From assembly GCF_001039355.2 (NCBI RefSeq), contig NW_019775459.1, forward strand, positions 2,375 to 42,448: 40,074 nt of DNA, given 5' to 3'. Below are positions 30,208 to 40,074 of the stretch, one piece after another; the stretch's first letter is position 1; each line of letters starts with the position of its first letter. The notes under the pieces were generated by a model. It did not search any database, was not told the origin of the DNA, and worked only from the letters and a program-made list of their open reading frames with translations. The position numbers and the translations under genes were made by a program. This stretch comes from Lingula anatina. Its lineage: Eukaryota > Brachiopoda > Lingulata > Lingulida > Lingulidae.

Positions 30208-30965
30208 CTATTCTCTAGACTCTATGACAATTTTCTGAGGCTTTGTTATGCAATCAAGTTGGTACATATCCGGCTCAAGGTCTAGTTTCTGTCCTGGCGG
30301 AACAGCCACTTTAAACTGACGGAAAAACATGGCCTGTAAAACAGGGAAAACGATTTAAGAGAAAAAGGAATACCACTGTGTAACAGCATTTTTAATAATT
30401 TGAATTACCATGTGAATTACAATCACACCTATACATACCAGCACCTAACAAAAAGTGTCAAAAGATACGGGCATGCTTGCCTTAGTTTACACTGTGCCAT
30501 TATTTGATAAGGAAGGCAGGCATATGCCATACGTGTAGTTAATTATTCAAGGTAAACCTCACTCAAGTAACCTAATCAAGCAAATCAAATAAATAACCAA
30601 AAAAGATCAAAACAAATGTTATGAAAATAAATCAATTATTTTTACTTAGCACCACTTAGCACCATTTGATATCACTTTATAACTTGCAAACTATTGTGTC
30701 TCTGTTAAAAGTAAGCAAACAAGATCATATTAAAAACCTACTATGGAGATCAATAAGTTCGATCTAGCTACAGCTTCGCCAAGGCACTTCCTTTTCCCAG
30801 CAGAGAAAGGTAGCCATATTTTATGGTCAATTTTCTTCAATGCGCCATCTTTCGAAAGAAATCTCTCTGGTTTAAATTCTTCTGGTGACTCCCAATTTCT
30901 TGGGTCAAAATGGATCACCCAAAAGTTTGGATAAACGACTGTGCCCTTCGGAATATCATACCCAC
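30208..30965 (-). CDS. cytochrome P450, last two exons
   Basis: Exon 30965-30742 (acceptor CCAACCAG, 2 bases plus 74 codons, donor GTAGGT) joins in phase to exon 30333-30208 (acceptor TTTTACAG, 41 codons and TAG). The first carries the PERF meander (EEFKPERF) and the heme-binding loop FSAGKRKCLG, with the cysteine that ligates the iron and the following AR. The second ends with a K-VAVPPGQ-type C-terminal strand. This is the pattern of microsomal clan-2 P450s (CYP1/2/17-like): monooxygenases of the ER membrane using NADPH-P450 reductase. The substrate cannot be told. Upstream exons with the oxygen-binding I helix and ExxR were not found between here and the next gene; the N at 31169 lies only 204 bases upstream. 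Confidence 0.85.
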
Positions 30966-33900
30966 CTGGTTGGAATGCAAAAGATACATATTAATTTTGT
31001 TAAATTTAAATGTTATTTTGAATTTACATTAGAATTTTGAAAGTCATTTTTACAAGAATAAAACGCAACGTCTCGAGATACCTGTGCTGCTATAAAGGAC
31101 ATAAAAGTAACTTGAAATGTATGTCACTTTTTCTTTTCAACTGATGAAAATTAAGGCTCTTTTAAAATNTCTCACGCGCTTAGCAGAGGAAGTGCTTAGC
31201 CAATGTGCTTAGCTTGTGATAGACTTGTTATAGTATCATATGCCGGTGAAGCTAAACACATAGCTAAACGTGTAACAATGCCAACGTGTCTAGCTTTTTC
31301 TTCTGTGAAACGTTTGAAAAGCTATACGCGTTTAGCGTTTACACATATTTCTAAATGCGTATAGGTGCCTAACGTGTGTTGTATGTATTTAAATGCTAAA
31401 CACTGTTTTAACAGTGTAGTAATTAATTCCGTGAATCGTTTTACGTTTATATGTCACCCCCATGTCACCCCCACGCCTGGTGTACGTTCGTGTCTTTACA
31501 ATGAACGTCGACTGTGTAACGTGTACAACAATTTTCAAAATTTTGCTCAATTTAGGTTCTAATATGCTTCCAAATGGCAAGAGAAAGAAGCTTACATAGT
31601 AAAAATAAAGGAGAAGGAGAAAAAAGAAGAGAACAGGAAGCGAAACTGACGTACGCCGCCAGTACGTCACCACAAATGTGTTAGGCAAGTGTGAAGCAAA
31701 ACTGACGCAAAGGGCACAACTTTCGCCGTGCGTTGCATTCCCTTCGTAAGTGGTGAGTGTGTGCCACGTACACAGGAAGCAAGACAAACTCAAGAAATAA
31801 GTACAATTTCCACGGCCATCGCTCCTTGCAATTAGCGTCCCTGCTTGAAAGGACATCTCATGTGGCCCTTGCGACTCGCAAGGCAGACTTTCCTCTACCT
31901 CACGACCTCCACAGCCTCCGCAACACCCAGAAATCGCAGGGGCCGTACGATCCTGAAATTCGTGCGTCCCGTTGTGACCGAGGCCTAATTGGTGAAAAGT
32001 TTTTGCGTTCTGTTTGCGTCCTCCAAAAGTCGCACGATGGACGTGCTCCTCACGCACGAACTCCCACATTTTCCCCATTTTTGGCCGTATACCACACGTA
32101 GCAGCCTGTACATTTGGTTGGGACCTAGACTTAAAGTGGCTCAGACCACATCATAATGGTGTCTGTCTTTGCATTGTTAACAGCATAATGGGTAAATTAA
32201 TCGACCAAGTTAATTGGCCAAGCTGCCAGTTTGTTTGTATGGCATGTGTAGGGGAAGTCTTAGATCAAGTCACATATTATGATACTTACGGGTGTGGCAA
32301 ATGAGATATAGTTCTATTTCATTACCCATAATTTGTAAAATACAACTGAAGATGATACTTTTAAAGATGTTTAATGTTTAAGTCATGTAGATTGATTAAG
32401 TAACAATTACTAAAGGAATTTAAAATTAAAGCATGATATCAATTAATTCCCTATTTTATATTTTCACAATGTCTTAAAAGAGCTATTCCATCATGTCGTC
32501 ATAGGTTAAGATGTACACTATGTGAAAGAAAACCCTGCGTACAACTATGGTGATGTAGTGTTCTCAAGTATCAAGGGAGTTTGCCCCTCGTGCATCACCA
32601 CACTCAACAGACGTTTGCCATTGTTACCAGATCGAAGCCAATTTCATGGAATCCAAATTAACTGAAAGAGCACGTCCATTGGCCAAAGTCACTTTAAGAA
32701 CAAAGTAAGGGGGTTGCAAGTAATCGACAAGTAATCAACAAGATAGCTGAATGATAGAGATATCAGTCTGGTCCAAAGTGCTGTCCTTTTAACAAGCGGA
32801 GGTACTGGGACATGGACATGGACGTGACATGTGTCACGTAGCCCCGAATATTCTGCACATTAATTAGATCAGTTTATCTACTTAGGACACCTGTCCCGCC
32901 ATTCAGTTGCTACTCTGACCAGTTAGGCCTACTGTTACTAAGCTACTGCGGAGCACCCCCTTCCGTGACTCGTAAATGCAGCTTTTTCCCCTTTTTCCCC
33001 CTCTTCCTTCCTCTTCCTCAGTTATTCGTGATTTTCAACTCGCCAAACTCACATTTCAGTGAAACGTGCATAAAGTTTTATCTACAACGATTTGTAATTT
33101 GGTGATTTTATTTCCCCTGAAATGTGATAAGGCCTCCCCCCAAATATGAGCCTCCTACAACAAAATGTGTAATGAAAATAATCGTCTACTTTATACAAAG
33201 GCGTTGATTTTTTAACAAGCAAGACACTGACCACTTAACAAAATCAACACGGTACATGTACTTACTGTAAGGAGAGCAATTGTTCTTTCCAGTTCCACGG
33301 ACAGCAGCTGTTTATTTATATACCCAGTTTATTTCCCTGGTCCTTACAGCTTGTAATAAGGGCTCTAAGTTACTCAGTCTTATATATATACATAACTGAT
33401 AAAAACACATGATTATCAGACAATTTTTCAATTACATATATGTCACACTTGAACAACAAGAAGTGGCGATTGTTGGGATGAGAACATTATCATCACTATA
33501 AGGACCTGGGCCGCTGTGTTGATATGGTGACGTGTATACAAGATAAGTCTTAGGCTGTAGTGGAAATACTGATACACGTGTACGTATAAAGTACATAATA
33601 CAATGTAGGTGTAAACAATGTCGATGGTACTTGGGGCTATCCAGGTTTTTTATCGACGCGTTATGCTTTTTTTTTCTTTAATCCGCCGTTAGTTCTGATA
33701 GTGAAGAGCATATTGACCAACTTATTATGAAACCAGTCTTTGGTCTTTCAGTAATATGATCCTTCTAAATTCCATTTTTGTTGCGCAGAGTCATTTTTTT
33801 ACAAACTGCCATAGTGAAAAAAACAGTATCTTTGACCATTTTGTAAAATTCCTTTTCAATACTAATCCATATCGATCTAGTTTTTTTCTTTCTCTCTTTC

Positions 33901-34411
33901 CTTTTTTCCCACAAACAGGTGTGTAAGTATATAAGGTCGAATAATATATATTTTAGCACCACTTTAAACTTCGTCATTCAGAATAATTAAATGTGACAGC
34001 TGAAATAGTATAATCATTTGTTTTCTCTTTCTACGGACACAATAACATGATACATATGACACAATTCTTCTGATGACTTTAAACGTGTATTTGTGTAGCC
34101 GTAATGAATTGTAATTTCGCTATGGCGATATATATATATTTAAAAATAGCCAACAGAGTCAGCTACCAAAACAAATCCAACTTTATTATTAAGTCTCACG
34201 CTGGGGTAAACTTTCTCAAAGCCATCGCTAATTGCGACAGCACGTAAATGGTACTGCGATCGATCGCTTTTACCGTTCTCGAAGCGAGGAGGTGCCCCAA
34301 ACATTGGCATGGAAGAGGGGGTTCGGGAGGGGGGCAGACATCATGGGCATGTAGGTTGAAGGGTGAAGGCATGTGTGTAAACAAACAATTAATGGAGTGG
34401 ATTACAGTTAC
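30966..34411. other. non-coding stretch
   Basis: No further P450 exon or other gene could be supported. It contains the N at 31169, a GCTTAGC/GCTAAAC motif cluster (31178-31336), a GC-richer patch at 31640-32090 that opens long frames on both strands, and a pyrimidine-rich tract at 32970-33020. Confidence 0.45.
31681..31988. mobile_element. possible GC-richer MITE
   Basis: The patch begins TTAGGC and ends GCCTAA, and its base composition differs from the surrounding AT-rich DNA. Long frames occur on both strands without known domains, which fits a non-coding element better than a gene. A true target duplication is not clear. Confidence 0.25.
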
Positions 34412-34414
34412 TTA

Positions 34415-34639
34415 GACTGGGTTCCCATGCCTAGATTGATCCATCTGGATCGGTCTAGCTCTGGGGAGTCTCACTAAGTTGCTATCAATGTGTTTGTCAC
34501 GCCCACCGAATCAGCTAGGGCGTTAAGATAGTTACCCTCTAAAAGCTTTACTAGGCGTGACAGACATTCAAGCCGGTTAAGTCAATAGCAATTTAGTGAG
34601 ACTCCCCAGGGAGATCCAAATATTTGTGGGAATGGTCCC
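34415..34639. mobile_element. Harbinger-like MITE, copy 1
   Basis: 225 bp flanked by TTA on both sides (34412-34414 and 34640-34642), with imperfect inverted ends containing TTCCCA / TGGGAA. An inner inverted pair, CTGGGGAGTCTCACTAA and TTAGTGAGACTCCCCAG, is nearly perfect. A second copy is at 39090-39312. A 3-bp TTA/TAA duplication is typical of PIF/Harbinger. Confidence 0.65.
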
Positions 34640-36376
34640 TTAGACTTCAGTTGCACTGATACTATTGGTTCAGCTTTATGCTACAGTCTTTGATTGGTGG
34701 AGCTGTGACAAACTGACAATGAACTTGTTGTGGAGGAGGGGGGTCACATGTCACTATTGCGCCCGCAAAAAAATAAAAACAAATAAAAATAAAAACTTTA
34801 ACGTGTTCTTTCAAGAAAAGGGAAAAGAAAATACATTTTTCTTTCAAAACTATCAGAAAGAAACCTTATTTTATTTTGAATATCAAAATAATTTAGTAAG
34901 GTATCATATCAATGTAAGGAAGATGTGGTGCGCGCGCAAACTAGCCTCCTACATGTACATGTAGCCTCGGAGAAGCCAGGTGTCTATCTTCCTTCCTGTA
35001 GATATCATAGTATATCAGCAGGGTTGATATTTCATCCAGACACCTCAATTATACTAATGTATTACATTTCTCTTAATACAGCATGAGTACCTATCTTTAA
35101 AAAAACGACTCCGAGGAAGTTGGGGTATCAGTTGTATTGACAAAGAAAAACAAAGCATTTCAAAATTTAATCTGAGACCTCTATTATGATACCCACACCG
35201 CTGACAAGAACGTGGTGACATTAGAAGACATAAAGATTTTCAGAGCCTGGCTGATGGTGATCATTGGTTCGAAAAGTATGAATTCCTAAATAAAAGCGTG
35301 AATTCCTAAATTAATATCGCTTTTATTATTTACCTGTATGCATAAAATCAATATTTTGATACCGTCACCCTTATCAGTTTCAGACCGCCCCTACGTCATC
35401 CACGTCGATGTCTCAGACGGGAGAGGATTTAAAAGGTGAGATTTGGACGAGTTTGATTCTAAACTTTAAAGATTTAAAGTCCACAAAATTCAGTTTTCCT
35501 ACATAAAGGACACTATTTAAAAACATGCAATATCTGTCTCGTTAAGGGGGATATTTTGTATGGTTCTTCTTGATTTTGCCTCGCATATCGTCTGAATATT
35601 CTTAGAAACTAACTGATTCACTGAATGAAAGAAGGCAAAAATAAAGTTTCTAGCAATGGGAAAACTGGCATATGCCTTCTTTAATAAAATTACAGTGATG
35701 TGAATTCACATCATTCACATCACATCCTGATTTCAAGCTATTCTTATTCGTATATTGTTATAACTGTAGGTAGAATCAATCATGTAAAAGAAAATAAAAG
35801 AAAAAAAAGTTAATTAGTTTATATGTACATATATACATCCAGCCACTGCCTTTGTCGAATCAAGGCATTAAGAAAGATGGGGTTAATCTTAAAATGTATC
35901 TTCACCCCCGTATACCCAGATCGTCATACTCTGCATATATACTAGAAAACTAAATTTCTCTCATGCTTCAATGTATATATAACTGTTATAATGTAACCCG
36001 TCTCTAAAGAAATCGTCAGCATCGTTTGCATATGTAAAGAAACCGTTTCTAAAAAGATCATCCATTGGTCTGTCACGGGTTTACGGCTCTTTGATCCGCT
36101 TGATGAAGGTTCGATCGTTATGCCTTATTTCGTTAAGCATCGATATACACTGTACATATTCTTGTCGTCTGATGAGTCTAAAGTTATCCTTGGCCTCACA
36201 GTTTTATATTTACAAAAATATACACATGCATCTGATAATTGTGCTCAATATGTGATATCCATGTACAGGTATGATTATACTAGTATACAGATCAAATTTG
36301 TAAACATTATCGTCTTTCATATTGAAGCCGATGTGTCATTTGATCAAGGACGAGGAGTAAATAACACCATAGTTAG
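34640..36376. other. non-coding stretch, probably including the 3' untranslated region of the CARD/B-box gene
   Basis: No gene seen. It contains a perfect 16-base palindrome CTACATGTACATGTAG (34949-34964). Minus-strand AATAAA-type signals (plus-strand TTTATT) occur, for example near 35324, but none can be chosen as the poly-A site. Confidence 0.4.
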
Positions 36377-38820
36377 TTACTTATATTTGTATGTCTTAAT
36401 CCATCCGTCGTTTTGAGCTACCACGAGGTGCCCTTCCTGGTTGATACACACTGCTATGGGTTTCCACAGTCCATCCTTGGCTGTCAGCACATATCGCATG
36501 AACTGGCCAGCAGGAGACACCTGGTGGATGTTGTCAGCATGGAGGTCGGAGATAAATATGGTTCCATCTTCATCCACACAGACACCGTGGGAACCCTTCA
36601 TGACGCCCTCCCCACCGTACGTGTACCGTAGCTGACCCTCAGGTGTGTAGACACGTATACAGCGGTCGTTGGGATCTGATATTATGACGTCACAACTGGG
36701 TGTCGTTGTTATGTACTTGGTATATTGTACTGGTTTCGATGAGGTGTCAGTGAATACCCTGATCTGTGTACCGTCAGTATGATATACCATTACCTTACCA
36801 CATGTGTCTGTTCTATCATCCATCACGACCATGTGACCTTCGTGGTTCACTGTAATACGACCAGGTGTGCTGCACTTGAACGATGACATCATACCGCCGT
36901 ATTTAGTATATATCCTCACTTCCTGTGTACTGCCGTCCCATACAGTAGCTGCTATTGTACCGTCACGTAGTACTGTCAGTCCTCTCAGCCCCGTAACCTT
37001 GATCTCCTTCTTGATGTCTCCTGTGGAGGAACAGATGATGATACGTTGCTTGGTTTTATCAGCTTTACACCACGTCCCAACCACGACGTCACCACCAGGC
37101 ATGCTGTCCACAGCTGATGGCCATTCTTTCGGGTCCTTGGAACACTGCAGTTGGTGTTGTGTGATCAATGTCGGCGTGATCTCTCCTATAACCACCGCAC
37201 CCATTGCCTGCTGTATGGCTGTTTCTGCCCAAGTGATGGTTTGAAATCTTAACACAGGCACGGGAGAGGTGGGGGAATGCGTGTCCAACATTTCCTTTAG
37301 TGAAGTCTCCCATTCTGTGTGATTTTTAACTACACTAGAGACGGAAGCGTCATTCACCATATTTTCATAGGCTTTCAGTTGTTTTTCGAGGGATGTTATT
37401 TTATTGGTTATTTGCAGCTGAAGTTTTATATCCAAATATGCTTTGTCCACTTCTTCTTTGGCTTTTTCAGCACAGACTTTCGCCAGTTTGCAAACCTCGT
37501 CTACACGTGTATCAATAGCTTGTTTAGCTCGTTGTCTTTGCTCATCCAAGTCGGCTAGTTGTTCCTTTTCTTCTTTTTCTATTGAATGTTTGTTTAGAGA
37601 AATATCTTTGATTTCATCAATAATCCCGTTCAGTTTACATTTCAAGTCCTCGGCCGCTGTTATTGCGTCTTTCCAAGCGTCTACGTGTCCTTTGTGTGTG
37701 TCCACCATACATCGCTCACAGACAAGAACGTCACATTGAGGACAGTAGGATTTAAGATAAATTGATGGGTGTACCTGACATTTGTCTGTGAGGGCTGCTG
37801 TTAATTCGTTGAGTTTGTGCTCTTTCGAGGCGCTTGTCCTCCTATGATAGCCGACACACGTAGAACACATGAGCTCGTTACAGTCCAAACACACGGAGGT
37901 GGCAGGGGATTTCTTGTCTTTTGGACACACATCACACAAACCTAGAATTAGAACACACAATGACTTAATTATGCTTGCTAATGTTATACGTTAGTAATGT
38001 TCAAAGCAAATACATCAATTTGCTATATGGTTAAAAGAAAGACGAGAGCATGTCTTGATGTCTTGACGCTGTAATACGCTACTGTATGCTAAATAAAACA
38101 CAATAAATAAATGTGTGTAAAATGTGTGGTGAAACATTTGCACTTCTTGGCAGTAAAATATTTCTCTGAAATAAAAAGGTTAGGGTGACATTTTACTGCC
38201 AAGAAGGGCAAATGTTTCACCGCTCAATTTACATACAACTGTGGAATCCCTATAACATTACTCAAATTATTATTAATTACATAATATAACAATCCATAAC
38301 ATCACTTAATCATACTTCCTTTTCGTAAAAGCTTGGAATGAAACGTTTATTTCAGCTCTCAGCGAACCATGACCGGACCTACATTATGCATATAAATTAT
38401 GAATATTCCTTATTTAATAATACGGATGTAAAGTATTTCATATTTAATAATACGGATGTAAACAGATCACTAATGCATTAGAACCAGTACAATCAGTATT
38501 AGGCTTTATATATATTTACCTGTTCCTTCAAAACTGGTACTTCGTCTTAAAACTTTGACCAGGTAGTCTTGTCCATATTCTTCTAAAAGTTTGAGGAAAC
38601 AATCAAACGCGCCCTGATGTGAAGAGTTCATCACAGCATCTAACAAGTGTTTAATGGCGTCTTCTGTTGCTTTTTCCTTCTCCACAATCTGACGATCTCG
38701 CTGCTCAATGACGCCATCTTGGTACAGGTGTGCAGCAAGCCCTGTACTCCTCGGGTCTGTCAGGTTGTTGACCAGGTAGACATACCGTTGTCTGATCTTC
38801 TGCTTTTGATCTTCATTCAT
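36377..38820 (-). CDS. CARD / B-box / coiled-coil / NHL-like propeller protein (TRIM-like), two exons
   Basis: Coding exon 1 is 38820-38520, donor CAG/GTAAAT; exon 2 is 37941-36377, acceptor TTCTAG. The join splits a Gly codon and gives 621 residues. Residues about 5-95 form a CARD-type death-fold domain. Residues 103-142 are a B-box-like zinc finger, 155-186 a second B-box (C-x2-H ... C-x2-C ... C-x2-C ... H-x2-H), about 190-300 a charged coiled coil, and about 355-621 repeated strands ending in a (G/D)-x-(V/I)-x-VA type pattern of an NHL-like propeller. No RING is present, so ubiquitin ligase activity is not expected by itself. Role inferred: a death-fold adaptor in innate immunity or cell death. 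A 5' untranslated intron is likely, since CTATTTCAG lies just before the ATG. Confidence 0.85.
38128..38221. repeat. intronic hairpin with 32-bp arms
   Basis: 38128-38159 pairs with 38190-38221 with a single mismatch and a 30-base loop, inside the intron of the CARD/B-box gene. It may be a small foldback element or a precursor of a small RNA. Confidence 0.75.
38413..38462 (+). repeat. short direct duplication in the intron
   Basis: TATTTAATAATACGGATGTA occurs twice in a row about 30 bases apart. A local duplication without evident role. Confidence 0.7.
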
Positions 38821-38828
38821 GATGACTC

Positions 38829-39089
38829 TGAAATAGATAATGAACACTTGCATATCGTACGTAATACCCCTACAGACGTTATACATATACAGATAAACAA
38901 ACAAACAAAAGGAAAGACGAATATATAGGTATACCTATAAACCTTTGCATAACATGTATATAAAAATATGGGTTGTGATAAATTTCGTGAATCTCTGTAT
39001 ATATCGTGGATCTCTGTTTATAGAGCAAACAAAATACAAATAAAAATATGTTTGCCTAAAATGAAAGGATAATGATCACGTTTATATAA
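38829..39089. other. upstream flank of the CARD/B-box gene
   Basis: AT-rich. A 5' untranslated intron probably lies here because an acceptor (CTATTTCAG) ends just before position 38827 on the minus strand. I could not place the first exon or promoter. Confidence 0.35.
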
Positions 39090-39312
39090 GGGTGCATTCC
39101 CAGAGATTTAGATCGATCTAAAGATTAAGTTTTAGATCGACCTAACTCCCTGGGGGTTCACGCTAAATTACATGTACAGTCAGCCGAGCGGGCACCATAG
39201 TTAATTACCCCTTACAGCTTTTGGTAGGCGGGACAGACGCTTAAGCCGGCCAAGCTGACAGTAATCTAGTGAGACTCCCCACAGGGATAGATCGATCTAT
39301 GGAAACGGGGTG
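39090..39312. mobile_element. Harbinger-like MITE, copy 2
   Basis: 223 bp flanked by TAA on both sides (39087-39089 and 39313-39315). It shares with 34415-34639 the AGTGAGACTCCCCA stretch, the CAAGC(T/C)G-like middle and the imperfect TTCCCA / GGAA ends. Inner AGATCGATCTA palindromes stand near both ends. Confidence 0.65.
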
Positions 39313-40037
39313 TAAGTTTTTTCCAGCAACCGTTGACTATATATCTTCCGGCACAAGCCCAAGTATGACCCGCACGAAAATGCAGTAGTATCGAGGTAGC
39401 AAAGAAGCATCAACGCAGTAGTGGTGTGGAGCATATTTGCAATAGAAAGGAAGTATAACCTATTGCAATTCTACCCCAAAAAGTACATAGGTTTGTACAG
39501 AGAGGAGCATTAATGAGCGAAAATGTCAACCCATGAGAAAAATAACTTGGTGAACTAAATTGCCTCACTTTTATTAATGATGTTTTCTGATAAAAAGTAC
39601 CAATAATACATGTTGAAAACCCCGTTTGTCAGTCTGTGAGTGCTATTTGTAATAATAAAACAAAACTGAAAAATCAAATACATCTATTTTTTTTCTTCTT
39701 TTAGAAGTAGACAAGGGGCGCTAAAATAAAATCAGCGATTCAGCCTCTTACCCTGTACTATTCATGTGTTTGATATTAAACAAGATATCTGTTTGACCTG
39801 AAGTCACCTCCTGCCAACAGTAGTAGAGGTGAGGTGTGTATATTTCTAATATCACCAAGTCAACAGTTCAGCACTGTGATAGGACAAGCGATTGCACCTT
39901 TCATATCATTACTTCAAATTTCCATGAGCAACTTTCCACTCATTTCCATTCATTTATGTGGTTTTCATTTACATTTATATCAATTAAGCCTCGACTGCAG
40001 GTGTGAACTTTGGAAATATCGTGCTGTTACAGGTACA

Positions 40038-40038
<1 letters not shown>
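39313..40038. other. non-coding stretch
   Basis: AT-rich with no gene, RNA or repeat that I can support. Confidence 0.5.

Positions 40039-40069
<31 letters not shown>
40039..40069. repeat. poly-G run at the right edge
   Basis: 31 consecutive G, followed by TCATT. Likely the point where assembly stopped. Confidence 0.9.
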
Positions 40070-40070
<1 letters not shown>

Positions 40071-40074
40071 CATT

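Noticed and set aside
31389-32078. 229-codon minus-strand frame
   Set aside because: Crosses a GC-richer patch with equally long frames on the other strand. No domain, no splice context, probably a mobile-element remnant.
36867-37739. Long plus-strand frames opposite the CARD/B-box gene
   Set aside because: Antisense shadows of the minus-strand coding exon.
1-40074. tRNA or rRNA genes
   Set aside because: I looked for cloverleaf patterns with A and B boxes and for conserved rRNA stretches, and found none that I could support by eye.

Overview
This is an AT-rich piece of an animal nuclear genome. Host genes have GT-AG introns, and there are MITEs, microsatellites and satellite-like arrays. 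The recognisable host genes are a CARD/B-box/beta-propeller (TRIM-like) gene and the last exons of a cytochrome P450. Together with a metazoan-type Polinton (Maverick) and the long tandem-repeat elements, these suggest a marine invertebrate, perhaps a mollusc; I cannot name the species. The piece starts in a poly-C run, ends in a poly-G run, and has single N characters at 6586, 13706, 16780, 22025 and 31169. The middle three sit exactly where the content changes abruptly, so they look like contig joins rather than miscalled bases.

Layout. 1-10880 is mostly non-coding: several MITE-like elements, CA and AAAT microsatellites, a threefold foldback tandem repeat (5962-6250) and one plausible two-exon small gene on the minus strand (4790-5474). 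10881-16480 is a roughly 2.8 kb composite repeat, here called REP-A, present twice head to tail. 16497-16779 looks like the 5' end of an unidentified plus-strand gene with a TATA box and a spliced leader, cut by an N. 16781-22024 is a Polinton segment. On the minus strand, in transcription order, it carries a BIR-domain (IAP-like) gene, a retroviral-type integrase with a chromodomain, the minor capsid (penton-like) protein, a small basic protein and the major capsid protein. A zinc-finger family-B DNA polymerase diverges from them on the plus strand. The ATPase and protease expected in a Polinton, the polymerase catalytic core and the terminal inverted repeats are not visible.

22026-28215 is a mosaic of broken pieces. 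It holds REP-A fragments, a second decayed copy of the Polinton BIR and integrase genes on the opposite strand, a pair of direct repeats of about 430 bp (RepB), and two copies of a gene for a probable SLOG/DprA-like Rossmann-fold protein. Each SLOG copy is disabled once, at a different place. Both lie next to or inside REP-A sequence in the same relative orientation, so the gene may be cargo of a mobile element. This is the best candidate here for something undescribed.

28216-40074 returns to host sequence: the last two exons of a clan-2-like P450 (30208-30965), with no upstream exons found before the next gene, then a two-exon CARD/B-box/coiled-coil/propeller gene (36377-38820) with a 32-bp-arm hairpin in its intron, plus two related MITEs.

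The compact Polinton cluster (stop-to-start gaps of 2, 5, 10 and 39 nt), its two-sided promoter and the accessory BIR gene form a coherent virus-like unit. The apoptosis-related BIR domain and the SLOG-like proteins are the accessory functions most worth following.
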